Below are positions 56,628 to 64,000 of a stretch of DNA of 64,000 nucleotides, piece by piece. The stretch's first letter is position 1. Every line of letters begins with the position of its first letter. Where the stretch lies: assembly GCA_963778895.1 (NCBI GenBank), contig CAVZVZ010000005.1, forward strand, positions 682,001 through 746,000, read 5' to 3'. The DNA is from CAVZVZ01 sp963778895 (lineage in GTDB: Bacteria > Actinomycetota > Acidimicrobiia > Acidimicrobiales > Acidimicrobilacustridaceae). Both the position numbers and the translations under genes were made by a program. Below the pieces are notes generated by a model. It ran no database searches. It was not told where the DNA came from and saw only the letters and a program-made list of their open reading frames with translations.

Positions 56628-59600
56628 TCAACGGAAGTCACGGGAACGCAGGGGCTCGCGGATCGGTAAGGGCTCGAGCTTCTCGGCGATGACGTTGATC
56701 ACGCCTTCGGCTCGTTCGAGACGACCCCGGATGAGCATCGCGGCCGCACCGCGCGCCACCCGGCGATAGCGGCTCCAACATCCCTTCGAACACACCACGT
56801 TGATGAGACCGGTCTCGTCTTCGAGGTTGATGAACGTGGTACCTCCAGCCGTGGCCGGGCGTTGGCGATGAGTTACCACGCCGGCCACCTGTACCTTGGT
56901 CCCCGGCTCGATGTCGCGCAGGCCCAGTGCGGTCACCACACCCAGATCATCGAGATGAGCGCGCACGAACTTGGTCGGGTGCCCATCGAAGGCCACCCCC
57001 GTGGCCCACAAGTCGGCCGAGGCCAACTCTCGTTCGCTCATTCCCGGCAACATCGGTGCTTCGGCCCCGGTGACCACTCCCTGCAGACGATCCGAACCGG
57101 ATTGAGCCACGGCCCCGGCCGACCACAACGCGCGCCGCCGGTCGACAGGTCTTCCCTTCTCGTCGATCAGCGAGTCGAACGCACCCGCCGTAGCCAACGC
57201 TTCGAGAAGACCGAGCTCGAGCGACGTCACCCGACGCCTGAGGTCTTCCATGCTCGTGAAGGGTCCCCTCGTGGCCCGTTCGATGTCGATGCGCTCGGCT
57301 ATGTCGACGCCCAGACCCCGCACCGACGACAGCCCGAGTCGTACCGCGGGTTGTTGCGTTTCGGGGCTGTGCGGCACCGTCGCTCGACTGCTAGAGGGAG
57401 ATGGCGACCATTCGAGCACGGCCTGCGCCGCTGACGCGTTGACATCAGGTGTACGAACGTCGACACCATGGCGACGCGCGTCCTGCACCAGCGAATGCGG
57501 CGAGTAGAACCCCATGGGTTGTGCGTTCAACAGCGCGGCACAGAACGCGGCTGGGTAGTACCGCTTGATCCACGAACTGGCGTACACCAAGTAGGCGAAC
57601 GACACCGAGTGGCTCTCCGGGAACCCGAAGTTCGCGAAGGCCGCGAGCTTGTCGTAGATCTCGTCGGCTATCCCTCCCGTGATTCCCCGCTCGGCCATGC
57701 CCTCGTAGAGCCGGGAACGCAGACGTTCCATACGTAGCTGGCTTCGCTTCGAGCCCATGGCTTGGCGCAGCTGATCGGCTTCGGCCGGTGAGAACCCGGC
57801 GACGTCTATGGCCATCTGCATCAGTTGTTCCTGGAACAGCGGCACACCGAGCGTTTTGGCCAACGAGTTCTCGAGCAGCGGGTGCAAGTAGGTGACCGGT
57901 TCCTTCCCGTTGCGACGCCGGATGTAGGGATGCACGGATCCGCCTTGGATCGGCCCCGGCCGGATCAAGGCCACCTCGACCACGAGGTCGTAGAAGGTGC
58001 GCGGGCGCAACCGCGGCAAGGTGGCCATCTGGGCCCTGCTCTCGACCTGGAACACACCCACCGAATCGGCGGCGCACAACATGTCGTACACGGCGTCGTC
58101 CTGGGGGATGGTCGCCACATCGATGTCGACCTCGTGTGCGTCGGCGATCAGGTCGACCGCCTCGTGGAGGGCGGTGAGCATGCCCAACCCGAGCAGATCG
58201 AACTTCACCAACCCGGCCGCCGCGCAGTCGTCCTTGTCCCACTGCAACACCGTGCGGCCGGGCATGCGCCCCCATTCGACCGGGCACACCTCGATCACCG
58301 GGCGGTCACACAGCACCATGCCCCCCGAATGAATGCCGAGATGACGAGGGAAGTCCGCGACCTCGGTGGCCAGATCGAGCACGGGCGCCGGCACGTCGAG
58401 ATCACCCTGGTTGTCGAGCCCGCTCCAGCGATCGAGCTGTTTCGACCAGGCATCCTGTTGTCCTGTGGCGTACCCCAAGGCCTTGGCCATGTCGCGCACG
58501 GCGGACTTGGCTCGATAGGTGATGACGTTGGCGACCTGCGCGGCGTAGTGCCGGCCGTAGCGCTCGTAGACGTACTGGATCGCCTCCTCACGCCGGCCGC
58601 TCTCGATGTCGATGTCGATGTCCGGGGGGCCGTCGCGCTCCGGTGAGAGGAACCGCTCGAACAGCAACCCCAACGAAACCGCGTCGGCCTTGGTGATGCC
58701 GAGCGCGTAACACACGGCCGAGTTGGCGGCTGATCCACGACCCTGACAGAAGATGTTGCTCTTCCGGCAGAACTCGACGATGTCCCACACGATCAAGAAG
58801 TAGCCCGGGTAGTTCAAGGCTTCGATCACGTCGAGCTCATGATCGATCTGCTCCCAGGCTCGCGGCGTTCGCTCCTGTCCCCGTGACCCGTAACGCTCGG
58901 TCGCTCCTTGCTCGGTGAGCGCGCGCAGCAAGCCCATCTCGTCGAGACCATCCGGACACGGGAAGGGAGGGAGATCGGGCGCGACCAACGCCAGGTCGAA
59001 CGCGCACGCCAAGCCCAGCTCGGCAGCCCGTTCGACCACGCCGGGATAGCGAGCGAACCGCCGGGCCTGTTCGGCGCCGGACCGCAGATGGGCTCCCGCC
59101 GAAGCGGGCAACCATCCGTCGAGCTCGTCGAGCGAACGACGAGCCCGCACCGCCGCCAACGCCGAGGCCAATCGGCGACGAGCGGGGGTGGCGTAGTGCA
59201 CGTTGTTGGTGGCGAGCAGGTCGACTCCCATACGGATCGCGAGCTCGGCCAACGCGTCGTTGCGCGCCGAGTCGAGTGGATCGCCGTGGTCCCACAACTC
59301 GACGGCAACATGATCGCGACCGAACACACCGACGAGCCGATCGAGCTCGGCGCCCGCCGTCGCCGGACCGTCACGTACGAGAGCCGCAGGCACCGCTCCT
59401 TTGCGACACCCGGTCAACACGAGCCAATGCCCGCGGTCAGCAGCGACGGCACCCATGCCTCCGATGGCGCCCAACTCGGCGAGCGCCAGGCGCGGCAGGC
59501 CCTTCTCGCCCCGAAGCTGAGCCTCGCTGATCGCCCGAGCGAGCAAGGCGTACCCCCGAGGGTCACGGGCCAGCACCACGAGATGGGTCTCACCCGTGGT

Positions 59601-60032
59601 ACCGCCCGGATCTGGATCGCCCGCGGGCGACGCGGTGCGACCGAGCGTCAACTCGGCACCGAAGATGGTGGGCAACCCCAGCGCCCGAGCCGCTTCGGCA
59701 AAGCGCACGATGCCGTAGAACCCGTCGTGATCGGTGATGGCCAACGCCTCGAGCCCGAGTCGGACTGCTTCTTCGACGAGCTCTTCGGCGTGCGAGGCAC
59801 CGTCGAGGAAGCTGAAGTTCGTGTGGCAGTGGAGCTCGGCGTACGGCGTCGACCCGAGGCGCCGGACGACGTTGGGGGCTTCGTAAGGCTGGCGCTTGCG
59901 ACCCCAGGCCGGACTGTCCGAGCCGTCTCCGGGAAAGTGGAACGAGGACCGGCCGGACCCAGGAGGACCCGGCCGGCCCGAGAGCTGGCGCTCGAGCTCT
60001 CGCCACGGCATGGAGGGGTTGTTGAAACCCAT
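56628..60032 (-). CDS. dnaE2: Error-prone DNA polymerase III alpha subunit DnaE2 (ImuC)
   Basis: A 1134-residue C-family polymerase, uninterrupted. After a ~60-residue basic leader the PHP domain starts at YAELHCHTNFSFLDGASHAE (His68, His70). The polymerase catalytic aspartates lie in GPPDIDIDIES near residues 467-475, with HPYIRRRNGKEPVTYLHPLL and FPESHSVSFAYLVYASSW later. The C-terminal OB domain is VQVAGVVTHRQRPATAGGT. DnaE2 performs mutagenic translesion synthesis with ImuB and ImuA'. The ATG at 60032 lies under a LexA-regulated promoter. Confidence 0.95.
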   Translation of the reverse strand: MGFNNPSMPWRELERQLSGRPGPPGSGRSSFHFPGDGSDSPAWGRKRQPYEAPNVVRRLGSTPYAELHCHTNFSFLDGASHAEELVEEAVRLGLEALAITDHDGFYGIVRFAEAARALGLPTIFGAELTLGRTASPAGDPDPGGTTGETHLVVLARDPRGYALLARAISEAQLRGEKGLPRLALAELGAIGGMGAVAADRGHWLVLTGCRKGAVPAALVRDGPATAGAELDRLVGVFGRDHVAVELWDHGDPLDSARNDALAELAIRMGVDLLATNNVHYATPARRRLASALAAVRARRSLDELDGWLPASAGAHLRSGAEQARRFARYPGVVERAAELGLACAFDLALVAPDLPPFPCPDGLDEMGLLRALTEQGATERYGSRGQERTPRAWEQIDHELDVIEALNYPGYFLIVWDIVEFCRKSNIFCQGRGSAANSAVCYALGITKADAVSLGLLFERFLSPERDGPPDIDIDIESGRREEAIQYVYERYGRHYAAQVANVITYRAKSAVRDMAKALGYATGQQDAWSKQLDRWSGLDNQGDLDVPAPVLDLATEVADFPRHLGIHSGGMVLCDRPVIEVCPVEWGRMPGRTVLQWDKDDCAAAGLVKFDLLGLGMLTALHEAVDLIADAHEVDIDVATIPQDDAVYDMLCAADSVGVFQVESRAQMATLPRLRPRTFYDLVVEVALIRPGPIQGGSVHPYIRRRNGKEPVTYLHPLLENSLAKTLGVPLFQEQLMQMAIDVAGFSPAEADQLRQAMGSKRSQLRMERLRSRLYEGMAERGITGGIADEIYDKLAAFANFGFPESHSVSFAYLVYASSWIKRYYPAAFCAALLNAQPMGFYSPHSLVQDARRHGVDVRTPDVNASAAQAVLEWSPSPSSSRATVPHSPETQQPAVRLGLSSVRGLGVDIAERIDIERATRGPFTSMEDLRRRVTSLELGLLEALATAGAFDSLIDEKGRPVDRRRALWSAGAVAQSGSDRLQGVVTGAEAPMLPGMSERELASADLWATGVAFDGHPTKFVRAHLDDLGVVTALGLRDIEPGTKVQVAGVVTHRQRPATAGGTTFINLEDETGLINVVCSKGCWSRYRRVARGAAAMLIRGRLERAEGVINVIAEKLEPLPIREPLRSRDFR

Positions 60033-60038
60033 CCGCCC

Positions 60039-60066
60039 AAGTTATCGAACACCTGTTCGGTGTCAA
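60039..60066 (-). promoter_or_regulatory. dnaE2 promoter with near-consensus -35 and -10
   Basis: On the minus strand TTGACA (60061-60066), a 16-nt spacer, then TAACTT (60039-60044), 6 nt before the dnaE2 ATG. It is the best -35/-10 pair in the window. Confidence 0.75.
60045..60060. promoter_or_regulatory. LexA (SOS) box of dnaE2
   Basis: TCGAAC-ACCT-GTTCGG matches the actinobacterial SOS box TCGAAC-N4-GTTCGA at 11 of 12 positions and exactly fills the spacer between the -35 and -10, so LexA binding would block RNA polymerase directly. Confidence 0.85.
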
Positions 60067-60094
60067 GACGGGATCCGACGGGACCAGGAACGCG

Positions 60095-60129
60095 AAGAAG
60101 GAGGCGCTCGCCAGGAGCGCCTCCTTCTT
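60095..60129 (-). terminator. Strong hairpin terminator of the 60146 gene
   Basis: A perfect 15-bp stem (60095-60109 with 60115-60129) around GCCAG, just past the stop of the minus-strand gene at 60146 and upstream of the dnaE2 promoter, so it insulates the SOS gene from read-through. The stem's own ends are A/T-rich. Confidence 0.75.
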
Positions 60130-60145
60130 CAGGGAGGGGAACCGA

Positions 60146-60679
60146 TCAGAAACCCCAGTCGGACGGATCCGACGAACCAGACGAGCCGGACGAGTTCATC
60201 GGCAAGCACTTCTCGACCGCGGCGACCACCTTCGGTGCGGCCTTGGTCTGCACCGCGGCCGCCGGGTTCGAGGCCGCTCCGAAGGCCATGAGCTCGGACT
60301 CGGTGAGACCGGACTTCTCTATCTCGTCCGCCGCGGACTGGCAGGACTTCTGGTCGCCCGAGCCGTCGTTGACGCAACCCGAGACGATGCTCGACTTGAA
60401 GGCCGACGACAAGTGTGAGCCGGAGCTGCCCCCGGCGAAGAAGTGCACGCCCCCGACGGCGGCCACACCGAGCACCAGGACGAGCACCAGCCCGATGAGG
60501 ACGACCGAGCCCTTGCTGAGGCCGCTCTGTGCCGCGCGGGTCGGAAGGGCCGTCGGGGTCGACGCGGTCGCCGGCGTCCCAGCTGCGGCGATGCTCTGCG
60601 CATCGGGGTGTTGTTCGGGTGGGTACCAGTTGCCATCAGAAGCGAGCCACCAACCCTGTGCTTGCATCGTCTCGTCCAT
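60146..60679 (-). CDS. Membrane protein with N-terminal GWWxASDGxWYPPE motif
   Basis: A 177-residue protein. Near the N-terminus GWWLASDGNWYPPE is a short aromatic module akin to DUF2510, cytoplasmic in orientation. A Ala/Thr/Pro linker, a single helix (SVVLIGLVLVLVLGVAAVGG) and an exterior domain with Cys pairs follow (VSGCVNDGSGDQKSCQSAAD, VVAAVEKCLPM), ending in a Ser/Gly tail. Two disulfides are likely. The ATG at 60679 has GGGAGGG upstream. Function unknown. Confidence 0.75.
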   Translation of the reverse strand: MDETMQAQGWWLASDGNWYPPEQHPDAQSIAAAGTPATASTPTALPTRAAQSGLSKGSVVLIGLVLVLVLGVAAVGGVHFFAGGSSGSHLSSAFKSSIVSGCVNDGSGDQKSCQSAADEIEKSGLTESELMAFGAASNPAAAVQTKAAPKVVAAVEKCLPMNSSGSSGSSDPSDWGF

Positions 60680-60865
60680 GTCAGACCCTCCCTGCGTGTT
60701 CCCGGCCGGTCGCCGAGGTCGTGGGCTCATCGTGCGCTCTCGGGCCGGCCCCGACCGTGCCGCCGGCGAAGCGCCGTCTGTGCCGTACGTGACACTCGAG
60801 CCAGGAGGTACCGTCTGCGGTAAGTCGACTCGGGACACAGCGCCCACGGACGAGCAGGGGGTCCG

Positions 60866-62066
60866 ATGCCGTACGTGAGTGGTCGCATCGTGCACGACGC
60901 CGATGCACACATCATGGAGACACCGACGTGGCTCCGAGATCACGCCGATCCCGGCGTGCGGGAACGGATCGAGCCACTGCAGTACACGAGCGGGAACGAG
61001 CTGCGGCAAACGGGTGATCCCGACGAACAGCTCCGAGACCTGAACGCGGCCTTCGACCGCATAGCCGACAAGCATCGGTCCGACGAGTACCGCGCCGTCG
61101 AAGAAGTCGAGATCATGCAGCGCAAGAACTTCGCGGCAACGGGTTCGTTCCTGGCCGAGGACCGGCCGCGTGCCCTCGATCTGCTCGGCTTCACGAGTCA
61201 GCTGATCTTCAACACGTTTCACAATCGGCGGCTGCACGACTGGGAACACAAGGGCGATCCTGAGCTGGCTTACGGTGTCGCTCGGGCTCACAACCGCGGC
61301 ATGGTCGAGTTCTGCGCGGCCGACTCGCGCCTGCTGCCCACCTGCTACGTGCCCCTCAGCGACTTCGACCGAGCCGCGGCCATGGCCGACGAGGCACTCG
61401 AGATGGGAGCGGCCGCACTGTTGGTGGCATCGGGCTGTCCTGCCGGCCACTCACCGAGCCATCTCGGTCTGGACCCCGTGTGGGCGCGGGCCCAGGACGC
61501 CGACATTCCCGTCGTCTTCCATGTCGGTGGTACCGGCGATCTGATCGATCCGAACTACTTCCGCAACGGACTGCCCATTCCTCCTGACTTCCACGGCGGT
61601 GAGGAGAACTTCCGGTCGGTCGACTACATGGGTATCCCCCATCCGCCCGATGCAAACCCTCGCCACGATGATCTTCGATGGTGTGTTCGAGCGCTTCCCC
61701 GAGCTGCGAGTCGGCGTCATCGAGCAGGGTGCCATCTGGCTTCCGAGTTGGATGCGCCAGATGGAGTCGGCGTTCGATGCGTTCTCCCGCCACGAGGAAC
61801 GGTTGCAAGCGCTGTCGCTACGCCCGAGCGAGTACGTGCGCCGACAGATCCGCGCCACGCCCTACCCAACGGAGGACGTGGGTTGGATCGTCGAGCAAGC
61901 CGGCCCTGAGGTGTGTCTGTTCTCGTCCGATTACCCTCACGTCGAAGGCGGCCGTAAACCCTACGAACGTTTCGAAGCCTCGCTCGGCGACGCGTCAGAT
62001 GAGATCCGAGGGCGCTTCTATTGCGACAACTTCGTCGACCTGATGGGCAGCGCCCTCGCCGCCTGA
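60866..62066 (+). CDS. Amidohydrolase-family (amidohydrolase 2) protein, one frameshift
   Basis: About 400 residues. Metal-binding DADAHIMETP at the N-terminus, VVFHVGGTGDLIDPNYF in the barrel core (His), and LFSSDYPHVEGG (Asp) near the C-terminus are characteristic of amidohydrolase-2 metal-dependent hydrolases/decarboxylases such as ACMSD-like enzymes. A break near 61660 joins HPP to ATMIFDGVFERFPELRVG. GAGCAGGGGGT provides the ribosome-binding site. These enzymes often open or decarboxylate rings in aromatic or sterol breakdown. Confidence 0.85.
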
Positions 62067-62124
62067 CCCCGCGGTACGCTGGCCACCTTCCCCTGATCGT
62101 TCATTCGAGTCGTCAGGAGGAAGC

Positions 62125-62382
62125 ATGCTCAGCGAGAAATCGCGAAGCTCGTTGTTCCAGAATCTGAGTCCCATTGCCGGAGAGGATGCTGTCGGCGAGA
62201 TGCTCGCTCACTTCCCAGTCACCGAAAGCGAACAGCCTGTGACGAAGGACTATCTGGACGCGCGACTCGGTGAGCTCCGGGTCGAGCTGCACCAGCAGAC
62301 GAAGCAACTGCTCATCTGGCTTCCCGGTTCGATGGCTGCAGTGTGCGCAGTCATTGCCTTCGTCACCCGCCTCACCGTCTGA
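62125..62382 (+). CDS. Small membrane-anchored protein
   Basis: An 85-residue protein: a soluble half (MLSEKSRSSLFQNLSPIAGE, MLAHFPVTESEQPVTKDYLD) with a helical segment and a C-terminal helix (LLIWLPGSMAAVCAVIAFVT). It matches a recurrent actinobacterial pattern of short proteins with V-T-K-D-x-L-D-x-R-x-x-x-L near a membrane anchor, similar to CCDC90/DUF1640. A strong ribosome-binding site, CAGGAGGAAGC, precedes the ATG at 62125. Role unknown. Confidence 0.65.
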   Translation: MLSEKSRSSLFQNLSPIAGEDAVGEMLAHFPVTESEQPVTKDYLDARLGELRVELHQQTKQLLIWLPGSMAAVCAVIAFVTRLTV

Positions 62383-62385
62383 CGA

Positions 62386-63948
62386 TCAGTCGTAGGTGGC
62401 CTCGACCCACCACCGGCTGCCTTCCAGCGCGAGCAACATGGCGCGGCCACCGGCCACAACTTGGAAGCGGGCCCGCCGACGCGCCGCGTCGGGATCCCAC
62501 CAGCGTTCCTCGACCGGCCACGGGCCCGCCCACGCGTCGATGGGCAACCACGGGCCACCTCGTACCGAGAGCTCCGCAGGGATTGCCGACAGCACGCTGC
62601 GCCCACTGACTCCGACGGGATGGCGGGCCTGATCGACGATCTCGGCCGGTACCGGCTGCTCGTGGATCGTGGCGGGTGAGGGTGTGGGTACATGACCCGG
62701 CCACGGCGCTTCGGCCAATGGCGCCACGATGGCGCGGGGCATGGTCAGGTCGACCGCAGCCGCCGGTACCAACCCGACCCGTTCGCCGGGTCCGCGACCG
62801 CCACGCCACTCGGGTACGTGCACGGCATCCGGACCGAGCAGACCCTGCACCCGGGCTACCGCCCGCGCCGCACGATCGGCGGACGCCGTCTCGCCGCCCC
62901 AGAACCCCAGCTGTCGGCCGTTCGCCGCAGTGACCTCATCGGGCACCAACGCCAATCGGGTTATGCCGGCAGTCGGTCGAGCCGCTGCAGATCCGTTGAG
63001 CCAACCATCGAGCTGCCAACGAACACGATCGGCAACAGCAGCAGCGCTCAACGCCCCTTCATGGCGCCACAATCGCTCGAGGTGCTCACCATGCTCGGTC
63101 TCGGCAACGATCAACACCCGAGTACACGCCAGGCCTCGTCCATCCAGGCGCTCGTGTAGTTCGTCGGCCAAGGACTTGGCGATGAACGCCGCGGTGTCGA
63201 CCCGATCTGCGGGCGGATCGAGCTCGGCCACGGCTTGGAGCTCGATGGGGGGAGGCAGCGTGGCCGGTGGCCGTTCGTCGAGTCCTCGCGCCAGTCGGTG
63301 AGCCATGGCGCCGTCGGCGCCGAAGCGGGCCACCACATCAGCAGGATCGAGCGCGGCGAAGTCGCCCAACGTGGGCAGACCCAGCCGACGCAACACATCG
63401 ACCAACTCCGGACGACCGAGCACCCCGACGGGCAACGGCGCGAGAAAGCTCGCGCTCTCGCCCGGCGCCACGACAAACCAAGACCGAGCTCGTCGAGCGG
63501 CCTGGTGGGCCGCGAAAGGCCCGTCGGCCACTCCGACCCGAACATGGCCTCGCCAACCGAACGGCTCGAGGACCTCGTCGACGTGATCACAAACCGCTCG
63601 AGCCAGCGCTTCGTCGCCCCGGAAGTACCGCGAGGGACCACGTGTGGGGAAGGCGGCGGTGCCCGGTCGCACGACCTCGATACGGGGTGTGAACACCTCG
63701 AGCGCGTGAACGACGGGTTCGAACGTGCGGGCCTCGCGTGGCTCGTCGCGATCGATCACCACCACTTCGGGACTGCGGCCCTGCGCCTCGCGCCGGCGTT
63801 GCCCGATCTCGATGCGGTCGAGACGAGCCGCAGGCGTGGCGGCCACCACCCGATTGGCGAACACCACCGTCGCGGAGACGTCCGGGGTGACACCGGCCGC
63901 CATCACGGGCCAGTCCGGGCACTCGACCACCAGCGTGCGTACAGGCAT
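62386..63948 (-). CDS. imuB: ImuB-type Y-family DNA polymerase-like protein
   Basis: A 520-residue protein of the mutasome adaptor family. The N-terminal Y-family-like core (LVVECPDWPVMAAGVTPDV, VVVIDRDEPREARTFEPVVH) lacks the acidic catalytic residues of active Y polymerases, as usual for ImuB. DVLRRLGLPTLGDFAALDP is the helix-hairpin-helix region. The beta-clamp-binding motif QLGFWG begins near residue 346. The C-terminal tail holds the RDxW-type assembly part. It lies 2.3 kb from dnaE2 on the same strand, separated by amidohydrolase and a small gene. Confidence 0.9.
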   Translation of the reverse strand: MPVRTLVVECPDWPVMAAGVTPDVSATVVFANRVVAATPAARLDRIEIGQRRREAQGRSPEVVVIDRDEPREARTFEPVVHALEVFTPRIEVVRPGTAAFPTRGPSRYFRGDEALARAVCDHVDEVLEPFGWRGHVRVGVADGPFAAHQAARRARSWFVVAPGESASFLAPLPVGVLGRPELVDVLRRLGLPTLGDFAALDPADVVARFGADGAMAHRLARGLDERPPATLPPPIELQAVAELDPPADRVDTAAFIAKSLADELHERLDGRGLACTRVLIVAETEHGEHLERLWRHEGALSAAAVADRVRWQLDGWLNGSAAARPTAGITRLALVPDEVTAANGRQLGFWGGETASADRAARAVARVQGLLGPDAVHVPEWRGGRGPGERVGLVPAAAVDLTMPRAIVAPLAEAPWPGHVPTPSPATIHEQPVPAEIVDQARHPVGVSGRSVLSAIPAELSVRGGPWLPIDAWAGPWPVEERWWDPDAARRRARFQVVAGGRAMLLALEGSRWWVEATYD

Positions 63949-63951
63949 CCG

Positions 63952-64000
63952 CTACCCGGCCCGCTTCGTCGTTCTGTCCCGTTGGGTCGGGAGGGAGGTG
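63952..64000 (-). CDS. Probable C-terminal end of ImuA' (RecA-like), partial
   Basis: A minus-strand frame running off the window ends LPTQRDRTTKRAG, TAG at 63952-63954, 3 bp before the imuB ATG. In mutasome operons imuA' immediately precedes imuB, and a basic C-terminal tail is common. Only 16 codons are visible, so the call rests on position. Confidence 0.4.
   Translation of the reverse strand, partial: TSLPTQRDRTTKRAG

Noticed and set aside
58908..60878. 656-codon plus-strand frame opposite dnaE2
   Set aside because: Shadow of DnaE2 with no recognisable domain and spanning a terminator and a LexA box.
1..64000. CRISPR array, prophage, insertion sequence, tRNA or rRNA
   Set aside because: No regularly spaced repeats, transposase, integrase, phage protein or recognisable structural RNA was seen; a covariance search would be needed to exclude small RNAs.

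Overview
The window is high-GC actinobacterial DNA, most likely from class Acidimicrobiia. The evidence is a mycothiol conjugate amidase, three F420-type luciferase-like oxidoreductases, a wax-ester/diacylglycerol acyltransferase, an ImuB/DnaE2 mutasome, and a surface protein opening with GWWLASDGNWYPPE, a motif I associate with Acidimicrobiia. The genus cannot be fixed from the sequence. No rRNA, tRNA, CRISPR array, transposase or phage gene was seen.

Many genes are split between reading frames although every catalytic motif survives. The breaks tend to lie in short G or C runs, and long intact genes (dnaE2, imuB, the FtsX permease) lie beside them. I read this as residual insertion/deletion error in a long-read or metagenome assembly, not gene decay, and annotate such loci as single CDSs with break points noted.

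Layout. 0-9 kb: nitronate monooxygenase, an acyl-CoA dehydrogenase operon, a GH29 fucosidase fused to a beta-helix, acyl-CoA synthetase, sulfotransferase and SDR. 9-20 kb: FtsX-type permease, phosphatase with a thiamine-binding-type protein, glutaryl-CoA-dehydrogenase-like enzyme, RecB-like nuclease, PAP2 phosphatase, DsbA-like protein, WS/DGAT. 20-30 kb: Ser/Thr kinase, LLM and SDR enzymes, a methyltransferase fused to a Mug-type DNA glycosylase, an LPTTG-anchored S15 peptidase. 30-39 kb: TetR/hydrolase operon with a palindromic operator, LLM, thioesterase, a propeller/coiled-coil membrane pair, FadA5-like thiolase, nuclease, ChbG-like deacetylase. 39.8-45.2 kb: a signalling island with a response-regulator cyclase, two Crp/Fnr proteins, two divergent sigma-like paralogues and a membrane anti-sigma candidate. 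45-56 kb: secreted Calx-beta protein, a Coq4-like HDxxHx11E protein, mca, DUF2252, a PhoU/RCK_C protein, PEBP, LemA and an ion-channel protein. 56-64 kb: DoxX, dnaE2 under a LexA-box promoter, amidohydrolase, imuB and probably the end of imuA'.

Together the metabolic genes suggest an aerobic heterotroph degrading fatty acids, possibly sterol side chains, and using F420 and mycothiol. About twenty genes carry a TANNNT hexamer 6-10 nt before the start codon, so leaderless transcription appears common. The most unusual items are the cyclase/Crp/sigma island, the methyltransferase-glycosylase fusion, the Coq4-like protein, a 92-bp near-palindrome before the fucosidase, and a LexA box filling the dnaE2 promoter spacer.
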